This document shows positions 8,202 through 18,528 of a DNA stretch of 64,000 nt, piece after piece (position 1 is the stretch's first letter; the number at the start of each line of letters is the position of its first letter). Made by a program: the position numbers and the translations under genes. The notes beneath the pieces were generated by a model, which saw nothing but the letters and a program-made list of their open reading frames with translations, was not told the DNA's origin and made no database searches. This stretch comes from JAHIQC01 sp964565645 (GTDB lineage: Bacteria > Actinomycetota > Coriobacteriia > Anaerosomatales > JAHIQC01), in NCBI GenBank assembly GCA_964565645.1, contig CAZMFQ010000010.1:1-64000 (forward strand), written 5' to 3'.

Positions 8202-11200
8202 GTGACAAAGCAGCCCAAGAGGCTCATCGCCCTCGGCATCGCGTGCCTCCTCGTCATGGGCGCCACGATGCCCGTCTCCTCGTTCGCGGCCATCCCAGGG
8301 GGCTACTACTCCGTGGCCGTCTGGCCTGACGTTCCGGGTGCGTTCACCGCGCCCGGGGACGTCTCGGTCGCCTCCTCGGGAGACGTCTACATCGCCGATA
8401 CGTCGAACTGCCGCATCAAGCGGATGACTTCGGCCGGCGCGCTGCTCGGCGTGTGGGGTTCTCGGGGTGCCGGACCCGGCCAGTTCAGCGATCCGCAGGG
8501 CGTGGTCGCGTTGCCGTCGGGGCGCGTCGTCGTCGCCGACACGGGCAACAACCGCCTGCAGCTCTTCGAGGCCGACGGCACGTATGTGGCCACATGGGGA
8601 AGCGGGGGTACCGGGAACCTGCAGTTCAGCGCACCCTCGGGGCTCGGCGCCGACACCACCGGCAACATCTACGTCGCCGACTCCGGCAACGGTCGTGTGC
8701 AGAAGCTCTCCTCGGCGGGCGCATGGATGCTCAACGTAGGGGCGTACGGCCCCGCCAACGGGCAGCTCGACAACCCGCGCGACGTAGCCGTCGACGCCTC
8801 CGGCAACATCTACGTGGCCGACACCAACAATCGCCGGATCGAGAAGTTCACCGCCGCGGGCGTCTACACGAGCTACTGGGGCCCTGTGGAGATCAGCGGC
8901 ACCACCTACTCGCGATACAACGCGCCCTCGGGCATAGCCATCGACTCGGCCGGCGCGGTGTTCGTTGTGGACCCCGGGCGCAGCCTGGTGACCCCGAACG
9001 ATCCCCTGAGTGCCATCTACTACGTCGAGCGGTGCAACAACACGGGCTCGACGGTCTACAGCCGCTGGGGCACGACGACCGGAACGGGCTCGGGCTCCTT
9101 CGTCATGCCGCGTGGCATCGCCGCGCGTCCCGGCGGCGGCGCATACGTGGCCGACACCGGAAACAACCGCGTGCAGGTGCTCTCGGCGGCCGGTGCGGTC
9201 GATGCGATCTGGACAGGCCGAGGAACGGCCCCCGGAGCGCTGGACACCCCGCAGGGTGTGGCGCTCGACGCGAGCGGCCAGGCGTACGTTGCCGACACGC
9301 TCAACAACCGTATCCAGGTCTTTGACACCGCCGGGGCGTTCGTGCGCGCCTTCGGGTCCACCGGCTCCGGCAACGGTCAGTTCAATGCTCCCACCGACGT
9401 CGCGATCGCCCCGACCGGCGAGGTCCTGGTCGTGGAGAAGGGCAACAACCGTGTCCAGGTCCTCACCCAGACCGGCACCTACGTGAGCAAGTTCGGGACG
9501 GCCGGTTCGGGCAACGGCCAGTTCAGCGCGCCCGAAGGCATCGGGGTGGATGCCGCCGGCAACATATTCGTCGCCGACACAGGCAACGCACGCATGCAGA
9601 AGTTCTCCTCGGCGGGGGTGTATACCTCGATGATCGTCGGGACCGTGGCGGTGCCGCTGAGCGCGCCCGTGGACGTGGCGATCGACGGTTCGGATGACAT
9701 CTACCTGCTCGATCGCACCATGGCGCGCGTCCGTGTCTACACGAGCGCGGCGGCATACGTGCGAACGATCGGATCGCCGGGCTCCACCGACGGGCAGTTC
9801 TTCCAGCCGACGGGTGTCGCTGTGTATGGCGGCAGCGTGTATGTGACGGACAGCGGGAACTCCCGCGTCCAGCGCATCACCACCGCGGGCGTGTTCGAGA
9901 CCAGGTTCGGCACGCTGGGCGGGGGCGCGGGCGAGCTGTCCTTCCCTGCGCGTGCCGCGATCGACGCTTCGGGCCGCGTGCTGGTGGTGGAGAAGGACAA
10001 CCACCGGCTGCAGCTCTTCGCCTATGACGGGGCAGCGCCCAGCACGAGCCTGAGCGGCTTCTCGAACCTCCAGTACTACAACGCTCCCGTGACGATGACG
10101 CTCACGGCGACAGACGGCGGATCCGGCGTCGCCGCCACGTACTACCGCGTCAACGGGGGCGCCATCACGCCGTATACCGGTCCGGTGATTCTCGGGACCG
10201 AAGGGCTCAACACCGTCAACTACTGGTCGGTGGACCGCAGCGGTAACACGGAGGGCTCCAAGCTCATCCGCATGACGATCGACACGGTCCCGCCTTCGGG
10301 GTCGTTCGTGGTCGCCGGCGGCGCCACGTACGTGGCCACGACCACGGTCCAGGCCGTCGGCACGTTCAGTGACGCGGTCGATATGCGCTTCAGCACCGAC
10401 GGCACCTGGCCGACACCGTTCATCGCGTACGAGAGCCTCGTCGAACTGACGCTGCCGGGCGAGGGAACGCATGTCGTGCGGGGGCAGTATCGTGACATAG
10501 CCACCAACGTCGCCACGCGCGAGCAGACGGTCACCGTCGACCTCACTGCGCCATCGAGCTCCGCGACGGTATCGCCCTCCGGTTGGGCCAACAGCGCCGT
10601 CACCGTCTCCTTGTCTGCCGAGGACTCCGCCAGCGGGGTCGACCGGATCGTGTACCGTCTGGGCGCGCAAGGTGCGGACACGACGTACGCCGGACCGTTC
10701 CAGATCGCCGCGGAAGGCGTCACCGACATCTACTTCCACGCCGTGGACAAGGTCGGCAACGCCGAGAGCACGCAGACGGCCACCGCTTATGTCGACCTCA
10801 CGCCGCCTGCCGGCACGCTGCTGATCGCCGGCGGTGAGGCGCTCGTGGACACTTCCACGGTGACCCTCGAGTCCGACGTGCCGGACGCTGTGGACATGCG
10901 CGTCGATGCGGGCAGCGGCTTCGGCGGATGGACCGCCTACACTCCCGCGACCGACGCCGTCACAGCGGGTGAGGGCACGTTCACGATACGCGTCGAGTAC
11001 CGCGATCGGGCGGGCAACACGCTGCTTCTGGGCGGGGACATCGACATCGACCTGTTCGCGCCCACCACGACTGCGCTCGGCATCCCCGTGGGGGTCGCCT
11101 CCGCGCCGGTGACGGTGACGCTTTCGGCGACCGATGCCGTCGCCGGGGTCAACAAGACGTTCTATCGGCTCGACGAAGGCCCGATCGAGACGTATCTCGC

Positions 11201-12389
11201 TCCGTTCCAGGTCTCTGCCGAGGGCAGCACGACAGTCGCGTTCTGGTCGGTCGACGCGCTCGGGCACGTGGAGTCCCCCAAGACGAAGCTCGTGCGCATC
11301 GACACGACCGCCCCGATCGGCACGTTCGTGCTCGACGGCGACGCGGCGTATTCCCTGACGCAGACGGTCACGGCCGACTCGGCCTTCACCGAGGCCGGTC
11401 AGATGCGTTTCGACACCGGCTCCGGGTTCGGTCCGTGGGTCGCATATGCCGATACGTATGACCTGGGTTTGTCCGGCGAGGGCACCCACACGGTGCTCGC
11501 GCACTACCGTGATGCCGTGGGCAACGTGCGCGAGATGCAGGACGAGATCTTCGTGGATCTCGCGGTGCCGCAGGCGAGCGCAAGCCTCGAGACGACCGGC
11601 TGGTCTCCTGGGCCGGTCACCGTGACGCTTGCCGGGACGGACTCGGGTTCGGGTATCGCCTCGATCCACTACCGGATCGGGAGCGTGACCGAGCAGTACA
11701 CGGGTCCGTTCGAAGTCGCCGCCGAAGGAGAGACGCTCGTCGAGTTCTGGGTCGTCGATCGCGCGGGACGCCACAGTGCGACGGGTACGACGACCGTGCG
11801 GATCGACACCATCGCGCCCGCGGGTTCCGTGCGTCTGGCGCGGGGCGCGCGCTACTCGACGGTGCGCACCGTGCGACTCGACTCCTCCATCGACGGCGCC
11901 ACCGAGATGAGTATCGACGTGGGGGCCGGGTTTGCGCCGTGGGCGTCGTATGTCGAGAGCACGCAGGTCACGCTCCCGGGCGAGGGATCGCAGACGGTCA
12001 CCGTGCGCTTCCGCGACCTTGCGGGCAACGAGATCGAGCGGAGCGCAACGGTCATCGTCGACACGCTCGCGCCCACACTGTCCGGCGTCATGGTCACGGT
12101 CGACTCATGGCGACGCCCCAAGCAGCCTACCGGCAGCGTGAAGGCGACCTGGACCGCGAGCGACGCCTCCCCGGTGGTCGGCTACTCGTGGATCATCGAC
12201 CGGACGGCCACGACACCGGCCGACACCGTCATCGATACGACCTCGACCAAGATAGCGACCACGGTCCCCGTGCACGGGACCTGGTACCTGCACGTGCGCG
12301 CGAAGGACGCGGCCGGGAACTGGAGCGCCACACGCACGGTGCGCTTCGAGGTCACCTCCCGCCACACGCGCGGACGGGTGTTCCGCTGA
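8202..12389 (+). CDS. Large secreted protein with two NHL propellers and Ig-like repeats
   Basis: 1395 residues from GTG, with GGAGG upstream. The signal peptide (about residues 1-29) ends SSFAA. Twelve NHL repeats follow (to about residue 607), each with a form like GNIYVADTGNNRVQ, enough for two six-bladed propellers. The C-terminal half holds about nine beta-rich modules of two alternating types: one carries YYRVNGG...YTGPF...EG...NYWSVD, the other MRFSTDG...EGTH...YRD, and most end in a GN or AGN turn, as in bacterial Ig-like/OmpL47-type domains. No sortase signal or C-terminal helix is seen. It is likely a surface or matrix binding protein. The ligand is unknown. Confidence 0.82.
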   Translation: MTKQPKRLIALGIACLLVMGATMPVSSFAAIPGGYYSVAVWPDVPGAFTAPGDVSVASSGDVYIADTSNCRIKRMTSAGALLGVWGSRGAGPGQFSDPQGVVALPSGRVVVADTGNNRLQLFEADGTYVATWGSGGTGNLQFSAPSGLGADTTGNIYVADSGNGRVQKLSSAGAWMLNVGAYGPANGQLDNPRDVAVDASGNIYVADTNNRRIEKFTAAGVYTSYWGPVEISGTTYSRYNAPSGIAIDSAGAVFVVDPGRSLVTPNDPLSAIYYVERCNNTGSTVYSRWGTTTGTGSGSFVMPRGIAARPGGGAYVADTGNNRVQVLSAAGAVDAIWTGRGTAPGALDTPQGVALDASGQAYVADTLNNRIQVFDTAGAFVRAFGSTGSGNGQFNAPTDVAIAPTGEVLVVEKGNNRVQVLTQTGTYVSKFGTAGSGNGQFSAPEGIGVDAAGNIFVADTGNARMQKFSSAGVYTSMIVGTVAVPLSAPVDVAIDGSDDIYLLDRTMARVRVYTSAAAYVRTIGSPGSTDGQFFQPTGVAVYGGSVYVTDSGNSRVQRITTAGVFETRFGTLGGGAGELSFPARAAIDASGRVLVVEKDNHRLQLFAYDGAAPSTSLSGFSNLQYYNAPVTMTLTATDGGSGVAATYYRVNGGAITPYTGPVILGTEGLNTVNYWSVDRSGNTEGSKLIRMTIDTVPPSGSFVVAGGATYVATTTVQAVGTFSDAVDMRFSTDGTWPTPFIAYESLVELTLPGEGTHVVRGQYRDIATNVATREQTVTVDLTAPSSSATVSPSGWANSAVTVSLSAEDSASGVDRIVYRLGAQGADTTYAGPFQIAAEGVTDIYFHAVDKVGNAESTQTATAYVDLTPPAGTLLIAGGEALVDTSTVTLESDVPDAVDMRVDAGSGFGGWTAYTPATDAVTAGEGTFTIRVEYRDRAGNTLLLGGDIDIDLFAPTTTALGIPVGVASAPVTVTLSATDAVAGVNKTFYRLDEGPIETYLAPFQVSAEGSTTVAFWSVDALGHVESPKTKLVRIDTTAPIGTFVLDGDAAYSLTQTVTADSAFTEAGQMRFDTGSGFGPWVAYADTYDLGLSGEGTHTVLAHYRDAVGNVREMQDEIFVDLAVPQASASLETTGWSPGPVTVTLAGTDSGSGIASIHYRIGSVTEQYTGPFEVAAEGETLVEFWVVDRAGRHSATGTTTVRIDTIAPAGSVRLARGARYSTVRTVRLDSSIDGATEMSIDVGAGFAPWASYVESTQVTLPGEGSQTVTVRFRDLAGNEIERSATVIVDTLAPTLSGVMVTVDSWRRPKQPTGSVKATWTASDASPVVGYSWIIDRTATTPADTVIDTTSTKIATTVPVHGTWYLHVRAKDAAGNWSATRTVRFEVTSRHTRGRVFR

Positions 12390-12471
12390 CGACGCGGTTC
12401 CTCGGCGGCATGGGTTACGTCACAATGAGAGCGTCCGCGTCGCTTCACGCGCATGAGAGGTGTGTCCGCGA

Positions 12472-13860
12472 ATGAGTGAGATCAGGTTCGGGACCGACGG
12501 CTGGAGAGCCGTCATCGCCGACGACTTCACCTACGACAACCTTCGCAGGGTCGCCGATGCCGCGGGACGTGTGTTCGCCGAGGAGCGCCCCGGCGGTCTC
12601 GTCGTGGTCGGATACGACACGCGGTTCGAGGCGCAATCGTTCGCGCGCGCCGCCGCAGAGGTGCTGGCGTCACACGGGCTCAAGGTCGCCGTCTCCGACC
12701 GCTACCTGCCCACGCCCGCGCTGTGCTGGGCGGTCGCTCACGACAGCGAGGCCATCGGCGGCGTGATGCTCACCGCGAGCCACAACCCTGCGCCCTACCT
12801 CGGCTTCAAGCTCAGGATGTCTGACGGCGGCGCGTCACCCGTCGCGTTCACCGAACGCGTCGAGGCCGCGTTGCTCCCCGAGCCACCGACGGCGCGGGGT
12901 TCGTACGGCATGGTCGACCTCATAAGCCATTACCTCAAGGCGCTCGGGAGGCTTGTCGATCCCGATGCCATCTCCTCGGCCAAGCTCAAGGTGGCGGTCG
13001 ACCCGCTCTATGGCGCTGGTCAGACCTACCTCGCGCAGACCATGCGCGCCTTCGGCGTCGACGTGACCGAGATCCACGGCGAGCGCAATCCCGGGTTCGG
13101 AGGGCTGCATCCCGAGCCGATCCCGCCGCACATCGACGAGCTCCGCGCGCTCGTGCGCGACTCCGGCCTTGACGCCGGATTCATCACCGACGGCGACGCC
13201 GACCGCATCGGCGCGGCCGACGAGCACGGCGAGTTCGTCAACCCGCACCGCATCATCTGCCTCGTCGCCCAGCATCTGGCCGAGGACAAGGGCATGACCG
13301 GTCGCATCGTCAAGACGCTCTCCACCTCGGTCCTCGTCGACCGGCTCGCGGCGCACCTCGGACTCGAGGTCGTCACCACTCCGGTGGGCTTCAAGTGGAT
13401 CTACGAGGAGATGGTCGCCGGGGACGTGCTCATAGGCGGCGAGGAATCCGGCGGCATCGGCCTGCCCGTGCACGTGCGCGAGCGTGACGGCTTGCTCATG
13501 GCGCTCATGCTCGCCGAGATGATGGCGCAACGCGGCCGTACGCTCGGGGAACTCGTGAGCGACCTGCTCGCCATCACCGGCCCCATGGAGTATCGCCGTG
13601 TGGACCTGAGGCTCGCCGAGGACCAGATGGCGCGCTTCCGTGAAGCCATGGGCACGCTGGCGCCGACCGCGCTGGGCGACCTCGAGGTCCGTGAGATCCT
13701 GCGGATCGACGGCGTGAAGTTCCTGCTGCCCGACGACGCGTGGGTGCTGCTGCGGACCAGCGGGACCGAGCCGCTCGTGAGGATATACGCCGAGGCCCCG
13801 AACATGGGCGTCGTCGACGAGCTCCTCGCCGCCGGCCAAGACCTCGTGACGGGGGTCTGA
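12472..13860 (+). CDS. Phosphoglucomutase/phosphomannomutase
   Basis: 462 residues, the usual length for alpha-D-phosphohexomutases. The four signatures are present in order: FGTDGWR near the N-terminus, TASHNP with the phosphorylated serine (about Ser103), the metal loop DGDADRIG (about residue 241), GGEESGGIG for sugar binding, and RTSGTEPLVRIYAEA near the C-terminus for phosphate. It interconverts hexose 6- and 1-phosphates to supply nucleotide sugars. It heads a run of polysaccharide genes and is followed 4 bp later by a glycosyltransferase. Glucose versus mannose specificity cannot be read from the sequence. Confidence 0.92.
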   Translation: MSEIRFGTDGWRAVIADDFTYDNLRRVADAAGRVFAEERPGGLVVVGYDTRFEAQSFARAAAEVLASHGLKVAVSDRYLPTPALCWAVAHDSEAIGGVMLTASHNPAPYLGFKLRMSDGGASPVAFTERVEAALLPEPPTARGSYGMVDLISHYLKALGRLVDPDAISSAKLKVAVDPLYGAGQTYLAQTMRAFGVDVTEIHGERNPGFGGLHPEPIPPHIDELRALVRDSGLDAGFITDGDADRIGAADEHGEFVNPHRIICLVAQHLAEDKGMTGRIVKTLSTSVLVDRLAAHLGLEVVTTPVGFKWIYEEMVAGDVLIGGEESGGIGLPVHVRERDGLLMALMLAEMMAQRGRTLGELVSDLLAITGPMEYRRVDLRLAEDQMARFREAMGTLAPTALGDLEVREILRIDGVKFLLPDDAWVLLRTSGTEPLVRIYAEAPNMGVVDELLAAGQDLVTGV

Positions 13861-13864
13861 GCGC

Positions 13865-14998
13865 GTGCGTATCACCATGGTCAACAAGTACTACCCTCCG
13901 CACCTCGGCGGTATCGAGCACCACATGCACGACCTCGCACTGGGTCTGACGGCCCTCGGGGAGGATGTGCGCGCGCTCGTGGCCAACGAAGGCAGGGAAC
14001 TCGTCGAGGGCCCGTTCGAAGGGATCGCCGTGACGAGGCTGCCGCGCGCGTTCGCGTACGCCTCCACCCCGGTCGCGGTGGCCATGCGCGGCTCACTACG
14101 CGAGCAGGCGGCGGGTGCCGACGCTCCGGACGTGCTGCACCTGCACAGTCCCTATCCCTGGGGTGAGATCTCCTGGCTCGGCTCGGGCGTCTCGACGCCG
14201 ACGGTGCTCACGTACCACAGCGACATCGTCCGCCAGCGGTTCCTCGGCGCGGCATATCGTCCGTGGCTCGAGCGCACGCTCGACAAGGCGGACCTGATCA
14301 TCGCGGGCTCGCCGAACATGGTCGAGCACTCAGAACTCCTCGCGCCGCGCGCGGACAAGTGCCGTGTGGTGCCCTATGGCATCCACACCGAGCGCTTCGA
14401 CGACACGCGCACCACGCTCGAGCGGGCGACGGTGTTGCGCGCGTTCCATGCGCGTCCGATCATCCTGTTCGTCGGCCGGCTCGTGTACTACAAGGGCGCC
14501 GACGTGCTGCTGCGCGCCGCCGAGCACCTCGACGCCGACGTGGTCCTGATCGGGAGCGGGCCGCTCGAGGCCCCGCTCCGGGAGTGGACGGTCGCGCACG
14601 GCATGTCCGGGCGCGTGACGTTCCTTGGACCCCAGCCCGATGCCGAGCTGGCGGCCTGGTATCGCGCCGCCGACGTCTTCTGCCTGCCGAGCGTCGCGCG
14701 GTCCGAGGCCTTCGGTCTCGTGCAGATCGAGGCGCACGCCTCGGGCACCCCCGTGGTCTCGACCGACCTGCCCACGGGCGTGCCGTTCGCCAACCTCGAC
14801 GGAGTCACGGGGCTCACGGTACCGGTCGGGGACAGCGACGCGCTCGCTGCCGCACTCGACCGACTGCTTGCCGACGACGAGCTGCGCACCCGACTCGGCG
14901 CACAGGCGCGCGAGCGTGCCCGCGCGGAGTTCACCGTGGAGCGCATGGCGGCTCAGACGCTCGAGGTCTACCGCGAAGCGATCGGCGGCGGCGCGTGA
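13865..14998 (+). CDS. Glycosyltransferase family 4 (GT-B fold)
   Basis: 377 residues from GTG. The N-terminus (YYPPHLGGIEHHMHDLALGL) is the acceptor-side glycine loop of GT4 enzymes. The C-terminal donor domain has FVGRLVYYKGADVLL and the EX7E element SEAFGLVQIEAHASGTPVV. It transfers a sugar from a nucleotide donor, probably onto a lipid-linked glycan at the inner membrane face. Its stop codon overlaps the start of the next gene (GTGA), so translation is probably coupled. Confidence 0.9.
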   Translation: MRITMVNKYYPPHLGGIEHHMHDLALGLTALGEDVRALVANEGRELVEGPFEGIAVTRLPRAFAYASTPVAVAMRGSLREQAAGADAPDVLHLHSPYPWGEISWLGSGVSTPTVLTYHSDIVRQRFLGAAYRPWLERTLDKADLIIAGSPNMVEHSELLAPRADKCRVVPYGIHTERFDDTRTTLERATVLRAFHARPIILFVGRLVYYKGADVLLRAAEHLDADVVLIGSGPLEAPLREWTVAHGMSGRVTFLGPQPDAELAAWYRAADVFCLPSVARSEAFGLVQIEAHASGTPVVSTDLPTGVPFANLDGVTGLTVPVGDSDALAAALDRLLADDELRTRLGAQARERARAEFTVERMAAQTLEVYREAIGGGA

Positions 14999-16368
14999 GG
15001 CGCGGCTCCTTCATCACGATGTCCCTCTTGCTCGACGCGGTGCTCGTCAACGCGGGCATCGTCGCGTCGTTCTTCCTGTGGTTCCGTGGAACCCTGCCGT
15101 CGTTCAACTTCCAGCCGTATCTGGCCCTCGCGCCGGTCATCACGATCATCTACCTGCTCATGGGCTATATCTACGGTCTCTACGAGCCCGAGCGGACCGA
15201 GAACCCCTGGTCGGTCGTGCGTGCGGTTCTCTCCGCGGTCAGTCTCGCAGCCATCCTGACGATGGCCCTCCTGTTCTTCGCGGGCCCCGAGTACATCTCG
15301 TTCTCACGTGCGGTCATCGCCATCAGCTGGGTCGTCGTGAGCGTGTTGGTCTCCGGCTGGCGCATCGTCTTCCTGCGCGTCTCGCGCGTCACCTGGCCCG
15401 AGCAGTGCGTGCTCGTGGTCGGGACCAACCGCCTCGCGGTCGAGCTGGCCGAGGAGCTGCGCGTCCGCGAGCGCTGGGGATACCGCGTGGCCGGCCTTGC
15501 GTGCCCGACACTCGACGAGTGCCCTTCGCCTGATGTCGAGCACCGCGGCTTTCGTGTCCTCGGTTCGGCCGAGGACATCGGCGCGATCGTCCGCGAACAC
15601 GGCGTTGATCGGATCATCATCGTCTCGCCGGTCGCGTTGCGCGAACTCATCGAGAACCTCGCCCTGGCCGACGAGTCCTCGGTCCGCGTCGATGTGGTCC
15701 CCGAACTCTACGAGATCTTCATCGGGACGGTGGATTCGATGGTCGCCGACATCCCGCTCATGGAGATCACCCGCACGGGAGTGCCGCCCTGGTTCGGCTC
15801 GGCGAAGCGCGTCGCCGACGTGGTGTTCTCGCTCCTGCTCCTGGTGATCCTGAGCCCCGTCCTGCTGTTGGCCGCACTGGCGATCCTGCTGAGCATGGGA
15901 TGGCCGGTGCTCTTCACGCAGGAACGCAGCGGCAAGGACCTGCGCCCGTTTCCCGTCTACAAGTTCAGGACGATGGTCCGTGGCGCCGAGGAGCGGACGG
16001 GCCCGGTTCTCGCTACGGAGAACGATGACCGGATCACGCCGCTCGGCCAGTTCATGAGGCGCTACCGCATCGATGAGCTGCCGCAGCTCGTGAACATACT
16101 CCTCGGCCAGATGAGTTTCGTGGGGCCGAGACCCGAGCGTCCGTTCTTCGTGGAGAGCTATGTGAAAGAGATCCCGGGCTACCGGGAGCGGTTCAGGATC
16201 AAGCCCGGGGTCACGGGGCTCGCACAGGTCAGCGGCGGATACGCCACGACTCCTGAACGCAAACTGAAGTACGACCTCATCTACATGTATCATCAGAACC
16301 TGTCCATGGACCTGCAGATCGTGTTCGAGACCCTGCGCGTGGTACTCACGGGCAGGGGAGCGAGATAG
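14995..16368 (+). CDS. Polyprenyl-phosphate sugar-phosphate transferase (WbaP/CpsE type)
   Basis: 457 residues. The N-terminal half has four to five membrane helices and a soluble CoA-binding-like segment (LVVGTNRLAVELAEEL). A further helix (FSLLLLVILSPVLLLAAL) opens the bacterial sugar transferase domain, with YKFRTMVRGAEE, RRYRIDELPQLVNILLG, MSFVGPRPERP and GVTGLAQVSG. It starts glycan synthesis by moving a sugar 1-phosphate onto undecaprenyl phosphate. The GTG at 14995 overlaps the preceding stop; an ATG at 15019 is the alternative start. Confidence 0.92.
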   Translation: MRRGSFITMSLLLDAVLVNAGIVASFFLWFRGTLPSFNFQPYLALAPVITIIYLLMGYIYGLYEPERTENPWSVVRAVLSAVSLAAILTMALLFFAGPEYISFSRAVIAISWVVVSVLVSGWRIVFLRVSRVTWPEQCVLVVGTNRLAVELAEELRVRERWGYRVAGLACPTLDECPSPDVEHRGFRVLGSAEDIGAIVREHGVDRIIIVSPVALRELIENLALADESSVRVDVVPELYEIFIGTVDSMVADIPLMEITRTGVPPWFGSAKRVADVVFSLLLLVILSPVLLLAALAILLSMGWPVLFTQERSGKDLRPFPVYKFRTMVRGAEERTGPVLATENDDRITPLGQFMRRYRIDELPQLVNILLGQMSFVGPRPERPFFVESYVKEIPGYRERFRIKPGVTGLAQVSGGYATTPERKLKYDLIYMYHQNLSMDLQIVFETLRVVLTGRGAR

Positions 16369-16376
16369 GAGCCCCG

Positions 16377-18512
16377 GTGGCAAAGAACGGCAAGAAGAGG
16401 ACCCAGACGGCGCCGGCGAAGCCTCAGGCCGCACGCACGGCGGCAGTGGGCCCCGATACCATGCGCACCGGTCAGCTCGTCGCGTGGATAGCCCTGAACC
16501 TGCTGGTCTTCGTCACTCCGGTCATCATCTCGAACTGGACGGCGATCGGCGTCTCGTTGCCCCTTACGTACGACCAGTTCGACATCATCAAGGTCTTCTC
16601 GCAGCGGCTGTTCACACTCATCGCGTTCGGTGCGTGGGCCTGGGACATATTCGTGCACGGCGGCAAGATCAGGCGCTCCAAGATCGACTACCTGATACTG
16701 GCCCTGCTCGCATGGGTGCTGCTCACCACGTTCACATCGATCAGCTGGCAGACGGCGCTCTTTGGCAAGTACCGCCGTTTCGAGGGCCTTCTCGCGTTCG
16801 TCAACTACGCGGCTATCTTCTTCCTGGTCATGCAGTTCGCGGACCGGGCCTCCCGTGTGCGTACCCTGGCCAAGACGCTGTTCTTCTCAGGCGCCATCGT
16901 GAGCTTCTACGGGGTGTTGCAGTACTTCGGTCTCGATCCGATCAAGTGGGGGAGCCTCCCGTTCGAGGCGAACCGCGCCTTCTCCACCTACGGGAACCCC
17001 GACATGCTCGGAGCGTTCCTGATCTTCCCGCTCATCATCTCGCTCGCTCTCGCGCTGTCTGAGAGCGACATCATGATGCGGATCGTCTACTGGCTCGGGT
17101 TCCTCCTTGCGGTCGCCGCATGGATCGTCGCTTTCACCCGCGGCGCGTGGATCGGCGGTGCGTTCGGACTGGGTATCCTGATCTTCGTGGCGTTCAGACA
17201 TCGGGTGAAGCTCACGGGCACCGATTACGGCTTCATGGGCGCGATCGCCGCCATGGCCACCGGACTGATCATCGTGAGCCTGTCCGCCACGTCGGCGGTC
17301 ATGAACGTCTGGTTGCGTCTCCGCTCGATCTTCAACACGAACGACGGTTCGTCCAAGACCCGTTTCGAGATCTGGCAGGCGGCCATCGATGCCATCAAGG
17401 ACAGACCGATCTTCGGGTTCGGCGCCGACACGTTCCGGCTCGTGTTCCCCAAGTACAAGCCAGCCAAGTACGTGACGGACGCGGGCTACCTCTCGGTTGC
17501 GGACAACGTCCACAACTACCCTCTCCAGATCACGACCGCTCTCGGCATCCCCGGGTTCCTGCTGCTCTACGGTACGTTCGGTGCGGCCGCATGGTTCTCC
17601 GCGCCGCTGGTGTTCAAGCGCCACGAGGGCAGCGAGCGACTGGTGCTCGCCGGCTTCTGGGCGGCTTGCGCCGGGTATCTCGCGAGCCTGTCCTTCGGCA
17701 TCTCAGTCACGGGCAACACGTTCCTGTTGTGGGCAGCCATGGCGGTGGTCCTCGCGCCGCTCGCGAAGGTCGTCGAGGTCCGCAGGTTCGAATGGGGTGT
17801 GTTCGCCGCTGCGGTCTCCCTCGTTCTCGTGGCGGTCCTCATCGTGGGCAGCTTCGTCTACATCTCGGCCGACAGCCACTACCTCAAGGCCCGCCTCGTG
17901 GCGCAGGGGCAGACGAGGGTCGACGAGGTCGAGAAGGCGATCGAGCTCAACCCGTTCAACGACATGTACCGTGCGGAGCTCGGGCTTGCGCACATGGACA
18001 ACGCGGTGGCGGCCATAACGCAACTGGCTTCCGGCAACTCCCAGGACCCGGCCGTCCGTGCGCTTGCCCAGTCGCATTTCGACAAGGCCGAGCGGGCGTT
18101 CCTCGACGTGATCGATTTCGTCCCGTGGGAGTACGACAACTACGTGTTCATCACGAGCCTGTACAGCATGGGCGCGGAGTACCTCGATCCGTCCTACGGC
18201 GAGAAGGCGGTCGAGTACGGTGAGAAGGGCGTCGCGGTCGAGCCCTACGGACCCGCCGTGCGCTTCCAGCTCGCCCGAGCCCTCATGCGACTCGGGCGCG
18301 ACGCCGAGGCCAAGGGCCATCTCGAGACGGCCGTCAAACTCGACCCCAAGTACACCGACGCCTGGGTGCTCCTCGGCGATCTGAACCGGGCGACCGGCGA
18401 CTACGCCGCCGCGCGGGATGCCTACCAGGCGGCGCTCAAGCGGGACCCGAACCTCTCGACCGTGCAGGCGAACCTCGCCGCCGTCGAGGCGAGCATCGCC
18501 GCAGGCAAGTGA
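16377..18512 (+). CDS. O-antigen ligase/polymerase-like protein fused to C-terminal TPRs
   Basis: 711 residues from GTG with AGGAG upstream. About a dozen membrane helices include the Wzy_C/O-antigen ligase region, with a large external loop and the segment DRPIFGFGADTFRLVFP. From about residue 500 the protein is soluble and helical, with TPR-like repeats (VRFQLARALMRLGRDAEAKGHL and a last repeat ending PNLSTVQANLA). It probably polymerises or ligates the lipid-linked glycan made by the upstream genes. The TPR tail may connect it to other exported proteins. It lies 16 bp before rex. Confidence 0.85.
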   Translation: MAKNGKKRTQTAPAKPQAARTAAVGPDTMRTGQLVAWIALNLLVFVTPVIISNWTAIGVSLPLTYDQFDIIKVFSQRLFTLIAFGAWAWDIFVHGGKIRRSKIDYLILALLAWVLLTTFTSISWQTALFGKYRRFEGLLAFVNYAAIFFLVMQFADRASRVRTLAKTLFFSGAIVSFYGVLQYFGLDPIKWGSLPFEANRAFSTYGNPDMLGAFLIFPLIISLALALSESDIMMRIVYWLGFLLAVAAWIVAFTRGAWIGGAFGLGILIFVAFRHRVKLTGTDYGFMGAIAAMATGLIIVSLSATSAVMNVWLRLRSIFNTNDGSSKTRFEIWQAAIDAIKDRPIFGFGADTFRLVFPKYKPAKYVTDAGYLSVADNVHNYPLQITTALGIPGFLLLYGTFGAAAWFSAPLVFKRHEGSERLVLAGFWAACAGYLASLSFGISVTGNTFLLWAAMAVVLAPLAKVVEVRRFEWGVFAAAVSLVLVAVLIVGSFVYISADSHYLKARLVAQGQTRVDEVEKAIELNPFNDMYRAELGLAHMDNAVAAITQLASGNSQDPAVRALAQSHFDKAERAFLDVIDFVPWEYDNYVFITSLYSMGAEYLDPSYGEKAVEYGEKGVAVEPYGPAVRFQLARALMRLGRDAEAKGHLETAVKLDPKYTDAWVLLGDLNRATGDYAAARDAYQAALKRDPNLSTVQANLAAVEASIAAGK

Positions 18513-18528
18513 CGCGGACGGGACGACG

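Noticed and set aside
7764..11774. Minus-strand open frame of 1336 codons
   Set aside because: It lies opposite the anchored protein and NHL/Ig-like genes. Its composition is rich in Arg, His and Val without structure, typical of a shadow frame.
14263..14994. Upstream extension of the sugar transferase frame
   Set aside because: It lies inside the GT4 gene in another frame and encodes an Arg-rich, unstructured sequence. The GTG at 14995 fits the overlap with the GT4 stop.
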